NCBI GenBank assembly: GCA_902729315.2
Contig: LR746266.1
Span: forward strand, 1,740,259 to 1,804,258
Length of the DNA stretch: 64,000 bases
Reading direction: 5' to 3'
Source of the DNA: Spirodela intermedia
Lineage: Eukaryota; Streptophyta; Magnoliopsida; Alismatales; Araceae
The position numbers and the translations under genes were made by a program. The notes under the pieces were generated by a model. It was not told where the DNA came from. It searched no databases and saw only the letters and a list, made by a program, of their open reading frames with translations. This document shows, in pieces, positions 32,661 to 45,935 of this stretch (positions are counted from its first letter, which is position 1; each line of letters begins with the position of its first letter).

Positions 32661-35600
32661 GTACACAAGTCTTCTTGTGCGAGACTCCTTACCAAATGCA
32701 GCAGCTGAAAGAAAAGGTATGGGACACAAGTCTTCTTGGACATATCTAGGACCACACATGGTGATGATAATCTACCCACATTATTTCGGACAATAATTAT
32801 TATTAAAACATGTCACCTAAGAAATAGAGTAAGGATTAAATCTATTCTGAAAAAATTAAAAATTAGATACAGGAGGGAAATCAAATATTATCTAATGTGA
32901 AAGATTCTGATGATAATATTATATCATCATAAATGAAAAAGAAGCAAGCTGAAAAGTTGATTCATGTAGTGATGAATGCATCATTCTCAGATACTCAGAT
33001 TAATAAGAGTTTTGTAGGGGTATAATATTATGATGTCTTCATTTAGTCAGCACAGTCTCCTCTGAATTCACCTGAGTACTTCATACTTGGTTTACAAACA
33101 TTTTGAGTAGCTTCTGTTGGTCAAAGATTTCTCCATGTCTAGCTGCTCTGCGGTTATCCATTTTGTCGCCTCTTTTCAATTGCTGGAGATGGAGAGTATC
33201 TGCTCATCTAACTAGAACAACGCTTCTCCACATTCTGGGCATCGGCAATGTTGAAGATGTAACCCTACGCGTGAATTAGACGCGTGAAACCGGTGCATCG
33301 ACACTGTATTTATAGGGACCCCAGGAGGCTTTGAAATACACCAGTTCGTTCTACCCACTCAGGATATTCGGCTGTTGCTAACACGGTGAAAATAAATTAC
33401 GGGGGATGAGCCACAATTGCTATAATGGAAGTTCATTCAGACAAGTTTCTATAACTCTAAGCAAACGGACAAGAACTCAATCCCGGTCCGCGATTAGAGA
33501 CAAGCTAGTCGCTCGAATTACTATCGACAAAATAAAGCTTGAAAATGAGATTAGAGCTTTTATCAGATAAAAGTCCGCCAAACTGTCAAAAACTGCCATT
33601 TCTGCAGGTCGGAGCCCACGAGAACAGATCCCTACGCCAGTCGGTTCTGATGAAGTGGGTTCCGCAACATTTTTCCAAGATTCCCCTTTGAGCAGATTTA
33701 GATAACCCTTACAAGAATCCGTTTCCCGTCGCTTCGGGAAGCGGAAACCCAGTGGAGAAAATCATTCTTTATAGTGTAAAGATGGCGTCATGGTTAAAGG
33801 CTTCCCTGCCCATTTGCTGCAGTTGAAGTTACCCAATCAACTATAAACTGACATTGTCTGCCGCGGGCAGCTGCGCCGAATTGGTTCAAGTATGAGGAGG
33901 ATTGTAAGAGGGAGAAAAAGGCAGCGAAATCTTGCAAGAAAGTGACACGAAGTGTTACGCTTATCTTTTCAACTTATTCACTGTCGTCATCAATTACCCT
34001 GCAATGCGTTGGATGGACACGCAGTCATTGTGTGAATTTCTGGAATTATCTGGACACGTATCCGGAACAAATCTTGGAATTATTATGTTTCACCTGTTTT
34101 TCTGCTGAATTTCTGGAATTATCTGGAACATAATAAAGTTGTCTAGGTTAAGGTTTGCCAAAAAGCTAGACTATTTCAAGATTTTAGTCCATATGATTGA
34201 TGACAAATAGCATCAGACGTTCTTTAAATAACGTTTATCAAATCTTTATTTCAACAATTCGGATCCTTTTTTGCCACTTTTTTTTTTTTTTGTTTATGGC
34301 GTTGGTTTTTGCAGTGGTGTTCCTTGTATCATTGTGAACAAAGACGTCCTCTGAAGTTTGCCTTTCTTGGTCATTTCTCACTATGATGCCTTGGCGTGAC
34401 TATTGAAATTGCCTTTGCAAACATCCAAGGTATATGGTACCATACATCATATGTTTTTGTTGCTTGTTTAGTTCACGGTCATGATTTCTTTCACTTCCCA
34501 ACTGCTATTCAGGGATTCTGCAAGAAAAATTATGCCTAAAGCTTCGCCTTGAAGCTACTAGTTGCTTATAACCTTATTTCATTCACTATTCCAGTGACCT
34601 AAAATTGAGGATCACATGTGTTTAAATAATGCCACCATCACATATTATGAATTAAAAATAAATGGAAGTGGTATTAGGCAACTAAAAAGTTAATCAGGGG
34701 TGCCTCATAAGAGAAAAATCCGAAAGTGTCTACTTAAATTTACGGGAAGATATTGAGAAATAAATTCAAAGATATAGATTTTCTTCTCAAAGCCACCAAC
34801 TCTTCAGCAGGATCGTCACCTGAAGATGATAATCCCGTAAAATGCAACATTACGGTTTTGTCTCCTGTCCGAACCGAAAAACAAGCTTAAAGACCATATC
34901 TGTGCCGCACAGTTGTTGAGCTCGGTGTAGATTTTACATAGCCTCAAAATCTTTACCCATAACGACCAAAAACACGCATCAGTCCCTTTAGTTATGACTC
35001 CACTAGAATGTGTGGATATTGTGTATGGCGTTTACTTTAAAACTGAGAGTTTTATACAGAAAAAGATGATATAAAAAGTAAGCTACTGTGATAAGAGTAG
35101 ACATCTCAAAGTTACACAGTGAAACATGCAAAAAAATAGCCTACGATGTGTGTAGAAATATAATCATGATTATATATGCCAACCCAAAGGCTGATATCAT
35201 CTTCAATTGGCTAATAATTTATGGCAATACCCAGGCTTGAGATATCATATTACATCTAAAATACAATCTCCGTACTATGCATTAAGTTTATCTTCTATCA
35301 TGTGACTTTGCTCACTATTATCAACATTTCGTTTGTAACCTCTAAGAATGTAAATTGAGTTGTGAGCAGTAACGAAAGTGGAAGCAAGAGATGTAAAATA
35401 GAGGAACAAGACATTAGTGGGGCTGCATTATTGATACCACGAATTAGACCAATTGAGACCTAGGCAGGATTCTCTTAATCGGTCAACATAATTTTAATAA
35501 AAGATCCAAAGGTGAAATGACTCGACTATTTTGGAAACTAGAATAAGTCAACTTGTGGGAGAGAGTTAAACCTTTCTACATTTCATGTCGATCGGGACAA

Positions 35601-36400
35601 TGGGTCAGTAACCATTAATTGAAAGAATGGGAAGTTCAAGTGTCACCTGTTAAAGAGGTTTACATGGTTTGACTCTTATGGGTGGAGCTTAAGTAGTTAA
35701 AATATGTCTATTTGGGGTAACCTATTTATTGCACTCTGACCAGGTTTATGATGTAATCAGTTATCTCACACGCATCATGTATAGAGAGGTGGTAGTGAGG
35801 GGAAATCTTGCATAATTTCTTTAAGATAATGTCAAAAGCAGGGACAATAGTAGCCATATCACATATGCTCTAATTTTCCATGCCAATCTATTGGATAATA
35901 TAAAATCTACACATTCGCATTCGAATTTTATCTTATATGCATGCTTCATATACCTCATAAAAATATTGACTGTATGCAATAATCAAGTTGGCTACAAGTT
36001 TAAATTTTGTGATAAAAACATTTGAATATTTGAATTTAATGTTTTCACGCAACTTATAACATAAACAGAACAGTACAACCATTACATAAACATGAAAGCA
36101 TCTCTGAAACTTATATGGCAGCATCTCAACTCCATGCTAAACTAAGCAACCAAGATGTAAATCTAGCATCGATAACAAGATCAAATCAAAGAAACATTAA
36201 TCTCCCAATTGTCTTCCATTAAACTCCAATTCTCACGATAGCTGGGCTGGTCACATAATGGGTACTACCCTCCTATTTCAACATAATCTTATTGAACATA
36301 AAAGAAATTCAAACATTACCTTATACAGCAACCCAACCAATGAAAACGGCTAAAAGCTCAGGGTTTTGATGATGGAACTAGCCTGTGTTGGGAATGGGTA
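32661..36400. other. Intergenic DNA, no gene recognised
   Basis: Only short frames occur. A TATTTATAGG TATA-like motif lies near 33310, but no gene could be attached to it. The repeat at 35401-35565 is listed separately. Confidence 0.35.
35401..35565 (+). repeat. Dispersed repeat, direct copy of 16570-16740
   Basis: Same blocks and order as the copy at 16.6 kb: GACATTAGTGGGG, AAAGGTGAAATG, TTGGAAACTAGAAT and GTCAACTTGTGGGAGAG. Confidence 0.7.
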
Positions 36401-36502
36401 GATATTCTCAACTAAATGATAACAAAAGAGTCAGGTTAAAGAGTGCTGACTAACTGTATAATGGGCAGGTTGTTGGGCTGTGGGAGAGGGAACAGAGGAC
36501 GC

Positions 36503-39500
36503 TCATTGTCTCTGTGAGAGCCCAAGAAATACAGCTGCAGAAGATATCTGAACTTGAAGATCAGCAATATCAACGTCATGGCCGCCTTCGACCAGGCCCC
36601 ATCTGTCAACCTGTCATGGAAATCCCGAAGAAAGGTCAGGAATGCCAACCAGAAACTAGTGTCCAAGCTAGCTAAACATTGTAAGTTCATGAGACGCCTG
36701 ATAAGAACCTGTAAATCTTCCTCGAGCCTAATCAGTTTTATGGCCTCCTGAATGTCCAATCTCCCACGAACAATCCCAAGGGGGATGACCAGAGAGTGTG
36801 CAGCAGCCGCCAGAGCATCAATGACCGCCAGCTCGCAGTCTGTTGTAGTCTTCAGCATGTTTTCAATGGCCCCAACAAGACCATCTCCCTGCTTTCCTCC
36901 AAAGAAACAAGAATGCACCACTGGCTTGAACCCAAACTCTGACTCCAACCATTCTAGAAGAGGGTCAAGGTTCTCAATTTGCTTTTCTGCACACAGTTAA
37001 AGGTACAGGTGAGGAAGGAAGGGAGGGCTCATTAAATTAATCAAAACCTGAGGATATTGTAGAAACTCTCACTCAGATGGGAAAACATTCAAGCCCAAAC
37101 CTCCACATTGGATTCTCACAAAACCCTCTCCTATGGGATTCTACAAAGTAACATGATTCCTCAATCTATGACGAAGAGATTTATGCTCTCCTCATCAGAA
37201 ACTACTGGATGTGGTTCTAAATACTTCTCTTCATTAAATCGCAGTTCATTGATCGTCTAATATGTGTATTCTTGAATCAGATACAAAAATGTCCCTTACT
37301 TCTTAATAAATAAATGGGGGGTTTCGGGTCAAGCTAAAACAAGTTTCATCACGAGGCAACGGTTCTCAAATCTAGAAGATCTGTCAACATTCTCAACTAC
37401 CCGCACTGGGAGTGGCAGTTTGTTGAGGTCCAGGAAGCCCGGGCCCAAGATTGTGGGGAAGGGTTGCCAGTTTGTTGAGTAAGTGGCTGCAGAGTGTTGA
37501 TACAGGATTTATTGCTGGAAAGGGATTGCACTATGTGCATAACTCCAGCCCAGCAGTATGTTTGGCCTATCCCAGTGCAACTCTGCAGAGCCTCGGTCAA
37601 GTGTTTGCTGCTGGTTTGGGCCCACCAGAAAGTTGCAAACAACTGAGCGGTTGATGAAAGAAATCCTGAATCTATTGTGAGCTAAATTTCGAGGCCAAAG
37701 TCAAGAAACATTAGAACAGATGACCAGCCCAGCCCGTAGTGAAAGCACCATATTCAGTGGAGGAATTTGAATAAAGTAAAGCTGATTGAGCACAAAAAAT
37801 TAATAACAGAAGACATCTTCAAAGATTGGCGTCCACAAATGCTAAGGGTCGAGTTGCTTCCCAATGGCTTTCTATCTATGCGGCTCAGAAATTCTGAGGA
37901 ATGATCTTATGAAAGAATGGAATTCCTTAAAGTATTGGTCTCCATTTAGAAATTCACTATCACACTTTTTGTTCTCGCCTCCAGGGAAAAACTTGATCTA
38001 TTGAGCCGTTCAAATCAAGCCTACAACACTATCATAATACTAGAATTGAAGACACTCCACGTGGTGGAGGATAAAATTGGGCACTGCAGCCCATCAGCCT
38101 TCAGATTACGAAGACCCACCCAAGGCATCTTCATGCTTGCCTATGTGGCAGTCCATCAGAGAAAGGGAATGCCTTTGGTTTCAAAAATCTAGTTTCAAAA
38201 AGCCTGTCAGAGAGTGGATTGGATATGTTCAAAGAAAGCTTTTCAACGTTATACTTCAAGAAAACCAGCATCCCTCATTATTTACTTATGGCTGGCCAAA
38301 CTGAACCTCCAACATGACAACCCGCACTTCAGAGTTGCTAAAACCCGTCATTACTCATGCTTGACCTAAAATGATAGCCCGACCATAGAACTCCGCAGGA
38401 CTAGCATTGGGATCAAATTGACTTTCAGGAATCGCAAGTAAGAATAAGTTTGCGCAATTATATGGACCTAAGAATTTAATTAGCCAAGTTTTCAACCAGT
38501 CCCCTGAGAATACATATAAAAAATCAGATCATCTCCCTCCATCTTTATTGTTAAGCCAACAGGGTGGTGCCAACCTCTCTAAAATGATTCTTCATCAAGA
38601 ACAAATTCTAGTTTAGATCCTATGTACAACAGAGAATGTCTATACAAAGAAAGGTTATCCTCACAGAAGAGGATTATTGAAGAAGAAAAGTTATCCACAA
38701 ATGTTTCAGATTTAAATCTACCTCTATATGTGTTCAGCATCGGTAATCTATGATCTCACACCTACTTCAGGTTCAGACCATAAATCTGATTCCAAGAAGA
38801 GATCACTTCATGTTACGTCTGATTTTTCGTTTACGATACCTAAATTTAATATATTCATCTCTTACCATAGTCCAACCCCGTTTTCTCCTTTCCATTCTAT
38901 CTGTCAATTATTTGAAAAATGATGGCTATGAGTTTCAGCAGGGATTCTACCTGGGCTAGTTTGTGTCCCTAAACTAACTGAAAGAGCTTTCCAGACTTAT
39001 CATTTATTGCTGCTGACCTTGAAAATTTTCTGAAATAACCATTAAATAATTGCTTTTCCATTTTCCGTTAAATCTAATGATATATTTTCATTTCCATCTA
39101 TATTATCTGATTTTTAACAGTAGACAGAATCTCTGATTGTAGCCATTGCCTTCATTTCGGATTTTGTTCTATACTTAAGAGTGGAATCTTAAGGCTACAT
39201 CGTCATCATCCAGGAAAGGATATTAAAACTTTCTTAGGAATAACCCAAAAGCATTCTAATATGAAGAATGGAATAATTCATTTGTACCTCAAATGCGTCA
39301 GTTAAGCGTTTCAAACATGATTCTGGACTCCCAATTCACAGTCTATGGAACAGAGTGGACAGGGCTTCTGTTTCAGGGCAGATGAAGGAGATGCTTCAAA
39401 TTCCCAATTCTTCAAGGTGAGACACTAACGCGAGTCAAAGCCCAAACACGGAAGAAACCAGATCAGTTGGATGGCATACCAAGAACTCCACGGGTTAAAT

Positions 39501-40301
39501 CGCTGTCCCCTGGTGATCGGCAAAATACAAGGTCCTGGTGGAATTTCTTCATCAAATGCTCGATAATCTTCGCACGGGTGAGCGGAACTCTCTCCAGGGC
39601 TGTGCAAACAAGCTTCATCAGAGGCATCGTGAAGGGTCTGATTCCATCTGCTTGCTACCCAGAGAAGAGACAAGCCTCGTTACTAACGATCTTTAACACG
39701 GCCTGAGCCCCACCGAAGGATCTTGACCAGTTGAATTTCATGACCGCTAAAATTACACAACAGAGAAGACAGCAAAAGAAGACCGCAATGAGGAAAAGAT
39801 AGAGAGAGGGGGACGTGAAAGGCTCACCTGATACTCCCACTCGGCGGCGATCGCCTTGGCGAGGGCGAGGCTTGGGATCTTGAGCGGTCTCCTGGATGGC
39901 GACTTAAGGGTGCGATAGTCGAGCATCACTGTCCACCCATTGCCGTCGTCGGCCATCCGGGTGGTCACCTCCTCGTAGAACCGCTTCCCGACGATCGACC
40001 CCGTCATGAACGACATGGGCATCGTCACGGAGGTCTTGTCCCGCGTCGCGCGGCTGCTGTTGCCGCCCGGCCGCTTCAAGTATATCTTCTCGTCCTCATC
40101 CTTCACGCGGACCTTACCACCATCGCTCTCATCCTTCCCCCCGCCATCATCCCCGGCGAGGCCAGGGGCAGCGAACTGGGGCTCCACTTCCTCCCCGGCG
40201 ACAGTGGCCATTGGAAATCGGCCATGGCCGTCGGTAATCGACTTCCGGAGGACGATCGTGGGACTCAGGCACCGTCGCAGTAGCCTCGCCGGAGCCGCCA
40301 T
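36503..40301 (-). CDS. ATP12: ATP12, mitochondrial F1-ATPase assembly chaperone, four exons
   Basis: ATP12 (ATPAF2 family) binds the F1 alpha subunit in the mitochondrial matrix and prevents its aggregation during assembly of ATP synthase. The exons are 40301-39828, 39654-39480, 36986-36709 and 36610-36503, giving 344 residues. All three introns have GT-AG ends, and every junction keeps the frame (phases 0, 1 and 0). The N-terminus (MAAPARLLRRCL) is Arg-rich, as in mitochondrial presequences. It is followed by the family segments KRFYEEV, ALAKAIAAEWEYQ, ADGIRPFTMPLMKL, SEFGFKPVV, AAAAHSLVIPLG, IRLEEDLQ and DRWGLVEGGHDVD. The Glu in the EED segment is likely the conserved functional Glu. An in-frame upstream ATG exists at 40385, and one at 40307 adds two residues. 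I chose 40301 because it begins the basic presequence. Intron 2 is unusually long (39479-36987). No lesion was seen. Confidence 0.93.
36987..39479 (-). other. Long intron 2 of ATP12, no second gene seen
   Basis: At about 2.5 kb it is far longer than introns 1 (about 170 bp) and 3 (98 bp). Short frames such as 37397-37642 have no recognisable domain. Transposon insertion is plausible but I could not identify ends. Confidence 0.55.
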
Positions 40302-40462
40302 GGTCATCACTCCCTTCCCTTCACCACCTCCCCCTTCTCTTCCTTTTTCCGCGGCTCCAGTGAGGACCAAGTCGCTGCCGATCACTGCGATCCAACGGCT
40401 ATCCGGGAGAGAAAAGTTTTGCAGAAAAGTCCCTACTTGAGTATAGGACGGGCTTTTGGGGA

Positions 40463-40576
40463 TGTCGATTAGGGTAGGGCATTAGGGTGAGTCTGAATAG
40501 TCTTAAAAAGTTGTAAAAGATCGAGACGTCCTCCTCTTCACAGACTAAAGATGAACTCTTGGGCATTAGGGTTTCT
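40463..40576 (-). promoter_or_regulatory. Telo-box-like motifs upstream of ATP12
   Basis: The reverse strand has ACCCTAA-type motifs twice near 40465-40490 and AAACCCTAA near 40565-40575, upstream of the ATP12 start. Telo boxes are common in plant promoters of ribosomal and mitochondrial-biogenesis genes. Function here is inferred. Confidence 0.45.
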
Positions 40577-42489
40577 GTTCAGAGAGCAAGCTTTAGAGCT
40601 TGGATGCTGATTATTCATGGTATTTAGTTGTGGCCTCTTGATCTCATGTTATTGTTCTAAGAATCTCAAAGGAATACTAGCCATCATGTGAATAGACAGA
40701 AGGCATACCATCACTAGAATGAAAATTATCCTTTCATATGTATGCAACTCGATTGTGCTAACCGATGCAGAGTATTTATCCCATCCTTATGAATTGATAA
40801 GAGTGCCTTTTATAATGTGATTGCTTCAAAAAATCCCATCAGACTCCCTAGCATAGCGATGGCTCTTAGCAGCCCACATAGTTCTAATTAATTTACTGTG
40901 TTTTTTGGACTTGAAATAGGTACAAGGAGGAGTTTATTCCCATTATCAATTTCTCTGTTGTTGGTCCCTTGTCGGTTATTAACGTATACCATTTGATGAA
41001 CTCCCCAGCAACAGGTTTTTCTTTTTCTTTTTCTTTTCTCCAGACAACTTGTTCTTGCGGTTGAACGGTTGATTGTTTGGAGTCCAGACTTTGAGTTTTA
41101 GAGCAATAACTTGGAGATTGTTCGCTAAGTCTGCTGGACAGTTCTTATACAATGATAATATTAGAGGGCTCAAGAAGGCTAGACTTGACGAGAGTCCCCT
41201 AGTTATTCTTACTCTGGGGGATTGGATTTTCTTGCTTGGAGTGGTGAGTTTTTGAGCTTGACTACTTGACCTTTGAAAGTACACATGTGCTGACAAGTGA
41301 TCTGTTTTCTTTAATGTACATCTCCCCGTCTATATACAGAAATGCATACATATATGTTGTGTGTGTAAATATACATATATATGCATAAATTGAGAGCGAA
41401 GAAGACCACCAATGCATGCATCCACGCGGGCTTTATGGCCTCGTCTCCCATCCTCATTAAAGAGTGGAGGGGCTCCTTCCTCTCTCTCTCTCTCTCTCCC
41501 GCTCTCCCAATCTCCCTCTCTCTATATGCCTCTCCATCACGTCGGTCTTTGAGCCGCCATTCCAGGAAAATTGAGTGCTGGGTGTCCAACGTAGCCCAAA
41601 TCTCTGTCATGCACACGCGCTAGAGAGAGGGAGGGAGAGAGTCAAGAGGAGAATCACGTGGCAATAGAACGAGTCAAGAGAAGAATCATGTGGCTATAGA
41701 ACTCCAAGTCAAACCGTAGGATTTTAGAGGAGCCCGGAAAATGGAATGATGGGGGGACAATGAGGATCTCTGATGGGGCAAATATCACTAGGCGTCAACT
41801 TCGTCAGAAAATTGTCCCAATAGGCTTGTAGCTCTGAAAAGGAAGGTAACCTATTTGAGTTTCTCTCTTGATTAGCGGCTTTGATTTAGTTTTCTTCGTC
41901 ATCATAATTTTTGTTCAGAATTAATGACGGAAAGTTCATGAGTTTTGCCCTCGCCAAGAACACGGTTTGACTTTCTCTATTAACTAGTACTACCTTCTTC
42001 ATCTGGAAGGAATTCTAGATGTACCTAAACTATCACATTTAAACACATGTAACATCAGTGTAAAAGAGTTTCTGAAGAAATGAAAAGAAGAACTTGTAGT
42101 TATCTATAAGTTTGAGAGTGCTTGGCAAATCTAAAAGAGAGCTTCTTCCTCATTTTGCCCTTCTCCCCTGCCGAAATTCCGATCTGCCTCTACCACTGTG
42201 TTGATCTTTTCCTTGGATTAAATTGTTTAATCTATATGCACTAGGCCAAAGTTTATTGTGGGTTTGGATATGTATATTTTTACTCTCCTTAATGGGCTAA
42301 CAATACACCTTTGGCAATTCTCCCCTCTCTTCAACCAAAGCCATACAATCACACCCCAATTTAATGGTATCTCCTTAGCCATCACAGTTTTTTTGTTTAA
42401 TCATATGACCAGACTTTCATGCGAATTGTTTTATGCTTAAGGCGCTGTATTTAGTGATTTTCTAGATGACCCATGAACAAGTATAGTTA
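40577..42489. other. Intergenic DNA with simple repeats, no gene recognised
   Basis: The block at 41320-41400 is TA/TG-rich and that at 41470-41530 is CT-rich. The 61-codon frame at 41073-41255 has no recognised domain. Confidence 0.35.
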
Positions 42490-43790
42490 GAATTCTTTTT
42501 TTGGGCTGATATCCTCTTTGGAGCTTTATCTTGCATATGCATAATTGGGCTCTTTGCATGCCAATTAATAACACACAAAGACAGGCGCTGGATAAGAAGA
42601 TTGAAAGACAAAATACCTATCATTGGGCAATTTTGAAAAAATCAGCTAGTAAGGAAATAGATTGCAATGGGTAAGCAAAGTTCATCAAATTAAGACTCAT
42701 CTTAGATAAGTATCAAGCCAGGCTGGCTCTAGTATAGTTTCCTTTCGGATTTTGTCTTCACTCTTCATGGGAAACATTGATAATGATGCTACCAAAGAAT
42801 CAGCATACTTGACTCATTTACACTCTTATTCACAAATCTGAAGTTCATTGGATGAAACACTTGGTATTTTGAGCAATTTAGTTGCCCATGCTTGACTCCC
42901 TTGCTTGCTTGAGCCAACATTCACTGACTTTGAGCGAATAATCTTCCAATGTTGAAAAAAATCAATGCTGTGTAACATTGTAGGTTCAGATTAATCCGAA
43001 TTACTGGCTAATGTCTATACTAACTCACAATATAATGCAAGTATAATTTTGCTAGTTATCTCTACAAGGGAGGACTTGCTTCATAGGTATTCAGGCCATT
43101 CCTCATTTTCTAGGCTCCTCCCTTTGGCTAGATGGGTGTAAAAGATATCAACTCAGATTAAAATAAATATTTGTATAAAACAGAAATCTTAATTAGGCCA
43201 AGTTTAGCCTAGAGAGAGAAAATAAGCTAACAGCCTCTTCAATCCCAGACTAAACCCATGCCCCAACCTCAGTTGTATCACCTTTTCGGCCTAAATAATC
43301 TATCTGCTCTTGCGGTCAAGAAAAAAAGAATCATTTTTTAAAAATTCATTTCACTATTTTTCCAATAATTTTTTTGATGGATTCTTCGAATTGAAGCTTC
43401 TACAGTATTTCCTATCGACAAGTCTACTTTTTACATTAACTCAGATGTGACTATTTACCAATGCACGTCATATGTAATATGACATTTTATTTGTCTTGAA
43501 AGAAATTTAAGTAGGTGAAGGGCAGAACGGGGCATCAGTTACAATATTATACTAAACTTTCCACTCCATCTAATTAAAGCGCAGAAATTATGAATATAAT
43601 TTTTTACCTTGTCTATTTTACTGTAAAAATAATCATAGACATCACTCCACGTGTAATCCATGTGTGAACACGAGACGACGGCAGTCTAGATGCGACTAAA
43701 TTATCCACAGCCGTACAATTAGAATTATTTTTTTTGCAGAAATGAGTTGTCAACTATTTGTCTCTCCCACCAACTTTGAAATTGACACCC
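42490..43790 (-). repeat. Dispersed repeat, inverted copy of 17180-18260
   Basis: The reverse complement matches 17180-18260 in colinear blocks (TTGACAACTCAT, AAGACAAATAAAATGT, ATAGTCACAT, CAATTCGAAGAAT, TTATTAATTGGCATGCAAAG). The copies diverge by substitutions and indels. The two ends were estimated from where the matches stop. Confidence 0.65.
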
Positions 43791-44049
43791 ACCAAACGGA
43801 CGAAAAAAAAAACCCCGTAACAAAAGAGTCGGCAGAGGGGAGAGTGAGTTTAGCTTTTACGAGACCCACTGAAAATGGACCATGAATCTGGACGCCACGG
43901 AATCCAGTCCCCAGACCAGACAGAAGTTGGGAGGGGAGTGTCTACGTTCCAGATAGATAAATAGATAGATAGATCGATAGGGAAAGGTGATAGGCAGAGA
44001 CAGGCCAAAATCTAGAGAAATTTTCTAGCTTTACCCGAACCAATCTGAT

Positions 44050-44262
44050 CTCTCTCTCTCTCTCTCTCTCCCTATCCATTTATCTATCTCTCTATGTCCG
44101 TCACCATTGATTTGTGGATGTCTATCTCTCTGTCTCTGTCTGTCTCTCCGTCTCTCTCTCTTTCTCCCTATCCATTTATCTATCTCTCTATCTCCGTCAC
44201 CATTGATTTGTGGATGTCTATCTCTCTGTCTCTGTCTCTCTCTCTCTCTCTCTCTCGCTTTC
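44050..44262 (+). repeat. CT-rich tract with a 96-bp tandem duplication
   Basis: The block from CCTATCCATTTATCTATC through GTCACCATTGATTTGTGG to the CT tract occurs at 44071 and again at 44167, with few differences. Confidence 0.85.
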
Positions 44263-44560
44263 TCTCTTGCCCCGACAACATTCACAGGGATACAGGCCCA
44301 CTGTAAACTAATCAACCTTGCACTACCAAACCAAACCAAAACTCTGGTGCGATCCCACACACCAGACGGACTGAAAGCTCCTTACGCCTCGTCACCCGCC
44401 TCATCAACAAATACTCTACTCCCAATTTTTCAAATCATTCCTTAAATGTATGAAAAACCTCATGCGAATAATGCTTGACGGTCATCTTTCTATTAACATC
44501 TAATGAGCTTGATAGCTACGCAGTCAATTTGACCCAAGTTTCTCCGAATATGAACCGTGT

Positions 44561-44563
<3 letters not shown>

Positions 44564-44620
<57 letters not shown>
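44564..44620 (+). repeat. (CT)n microsatellite
   Basis: About 28 uninterrupted CT dinucleotides. Confidence 0.95.
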
Positions 44621-44623
<3 letters not shown>

Positions 44624-45082
44624 GCGTGATTGAAGACTGAATCAATTGCTTAAGAGGCAGGAAAACTCGACGAACCGCCAGGCCCATGCTTGTCCGATCC
44701 TCAACAGGCTATGAACGATACCATGAAACCTGCGAAACCCTCCCTCTTTCCCCTCTCTGTCCCTCCCCTTCTCTCTCCCCTCTCTCTTCTCTCTCTCTCT
44801 CTAATAAGTTTAGATCGATGATTGGCGTAGACCAGAGTTTTAGGACAGTCTGGCTCGGAGCCTGGCTCAGAATTTTTCTGGGACAAGTGAAACATGGAAG
44901 ATATTTGATTTAGTTAATAATGCCCGGCTCCAAGTTATAGATCACGCTCACATATATAATAAACACAATACAACATATATACATGAACAAATTCGTGTGA
45001 TCGAAGCAAGCAAATAACGGAGAGGACGGCGTGATTTAAAAATAACAGTGTCGGACCAGGTCGACCCCTTGGAGGTCGCCTC

Positions 45083-45885
45083 TCAGTCCAGGGCGTTGGC
45101 GATCTCCTTATATGTGCTGACCTTATCGGGATGAAGCGCTACTTGGACATCGACGCCCCCCTTCTCCTCGAAGGGTAAGAGGATGGCCAGACCCTCGACG
45201 GGCAGGAAGGTGAGGACCTGAACGGGGGCCCCGCCGCCGAAGTCGAGCTCGTGGTATTGGAAGCTCGGCCAGCTGTCCACCTCCATGTTGGGAGACAGCA
45301 AGTTCCCCGCCGACCGCGCCGTCTCCTCCAGCGCCACCCCGTTCTCCGCCGCCAGCGCCCCAAAGTCAACGAACGACTTGAAGTAGCAGTCGTCGACGGC
45401 GGAGACCGCCGCGTGAATGATATCGGCCACCTGGCTGTAGCACCCGTTCAACAGCTCCGCCACGGTCATTCTAGGGTAGGCCCAGAGCACAACGTTTCCG
45501 AGGTACTCCATGGGCACCCTGGGCTTCATCCGCACCTGGCCGTTGACCGCTACCCTCACCTGTGTGATCTCATCCGCTACCAGCCCGCGGGCACCTTCTT
45601 CCAGACATGCACGAGGAGACACTGGAAGGTGCTGTACAGCCGGCCGGGGTTGTCAGAGGGAAACCTGGCCATGAGCTTGGACAAGAAGTCCACGAGGTAG
45701 TGGACGACAACGTTCGTCGTCTCCATCGCCTCCGCCACCGCCGCCGTCTCCGCCAGAGCTTCCACCGCCAATTCACGGGCCGTGTCTGCTCTGAACTCGA
45801 TGGCCCAGTGGTCGAACTCACACCGGGGCGAGTTCCTGGGGACAGAGATGGCTTGCCAGACGTGGTAGGGCAGGGGATCGGGATG
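45083..45885 (-). pseudogene. BAHD acyltransferase pseudogene (copy D), 5'-truncated and frameshifted
   Basis: This reverse-strand sequence covers the C-terminal 60% or so of a BAHD acyltransferase that is more diverged from the other copies than they are from each other. The frame from 45885 reads ISVPRNSPRCEFDHW through LVHVWKKV. Near 45595 the frame changes by one step, and the second part (to 45083) has ADEITQVRVAVNGQ, LWAYPRMT, SWPSFQYHELDFGGG and PVEGLAILLPF. The DFGGG variant is shared with copy C. The half carrying HXXXD is missing, and a copia LTR starts 50 bp upstream at 45936. High GC at third positions resembles the other copies. It is non-functional. Confidence 0.87.
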
Positions 45886-45935
45886 TTGGAGTTAATCTTG
45901 CCACTGTGATCATCGCAATCCACTGAGGAGGAAGG

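Noticed and set aside
31587-32779. Reverse-strand frames of 233-390 codons rich in Ser and Leu
   Set aside because: They translate the GA/CT microsatellite in three frames. Length comes from the absence of stops in the dinucleotide repeat.
33290-33330. TATTTATAGG-type TATA motif suggesting a gene start
   Set aside because: No coding sequence with recognisable family follows on either strand.
37397-37642. Possible gene in ATP12 intron 2
   Set aside because: The 81-codon frame has no domain and lies wholly in an intron whose splice sites are clear.
41073-41255. Possible exon-like frame of 61 codons
   Set aside because: No domain, no convincing splice partners and no repeat in the window.
45139-45369. 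Arg/Ser-rich reverse-strand frame in BAHD copy D
   Set aside because: Off-frame translation of the GC-rich BAHD pseudogene.
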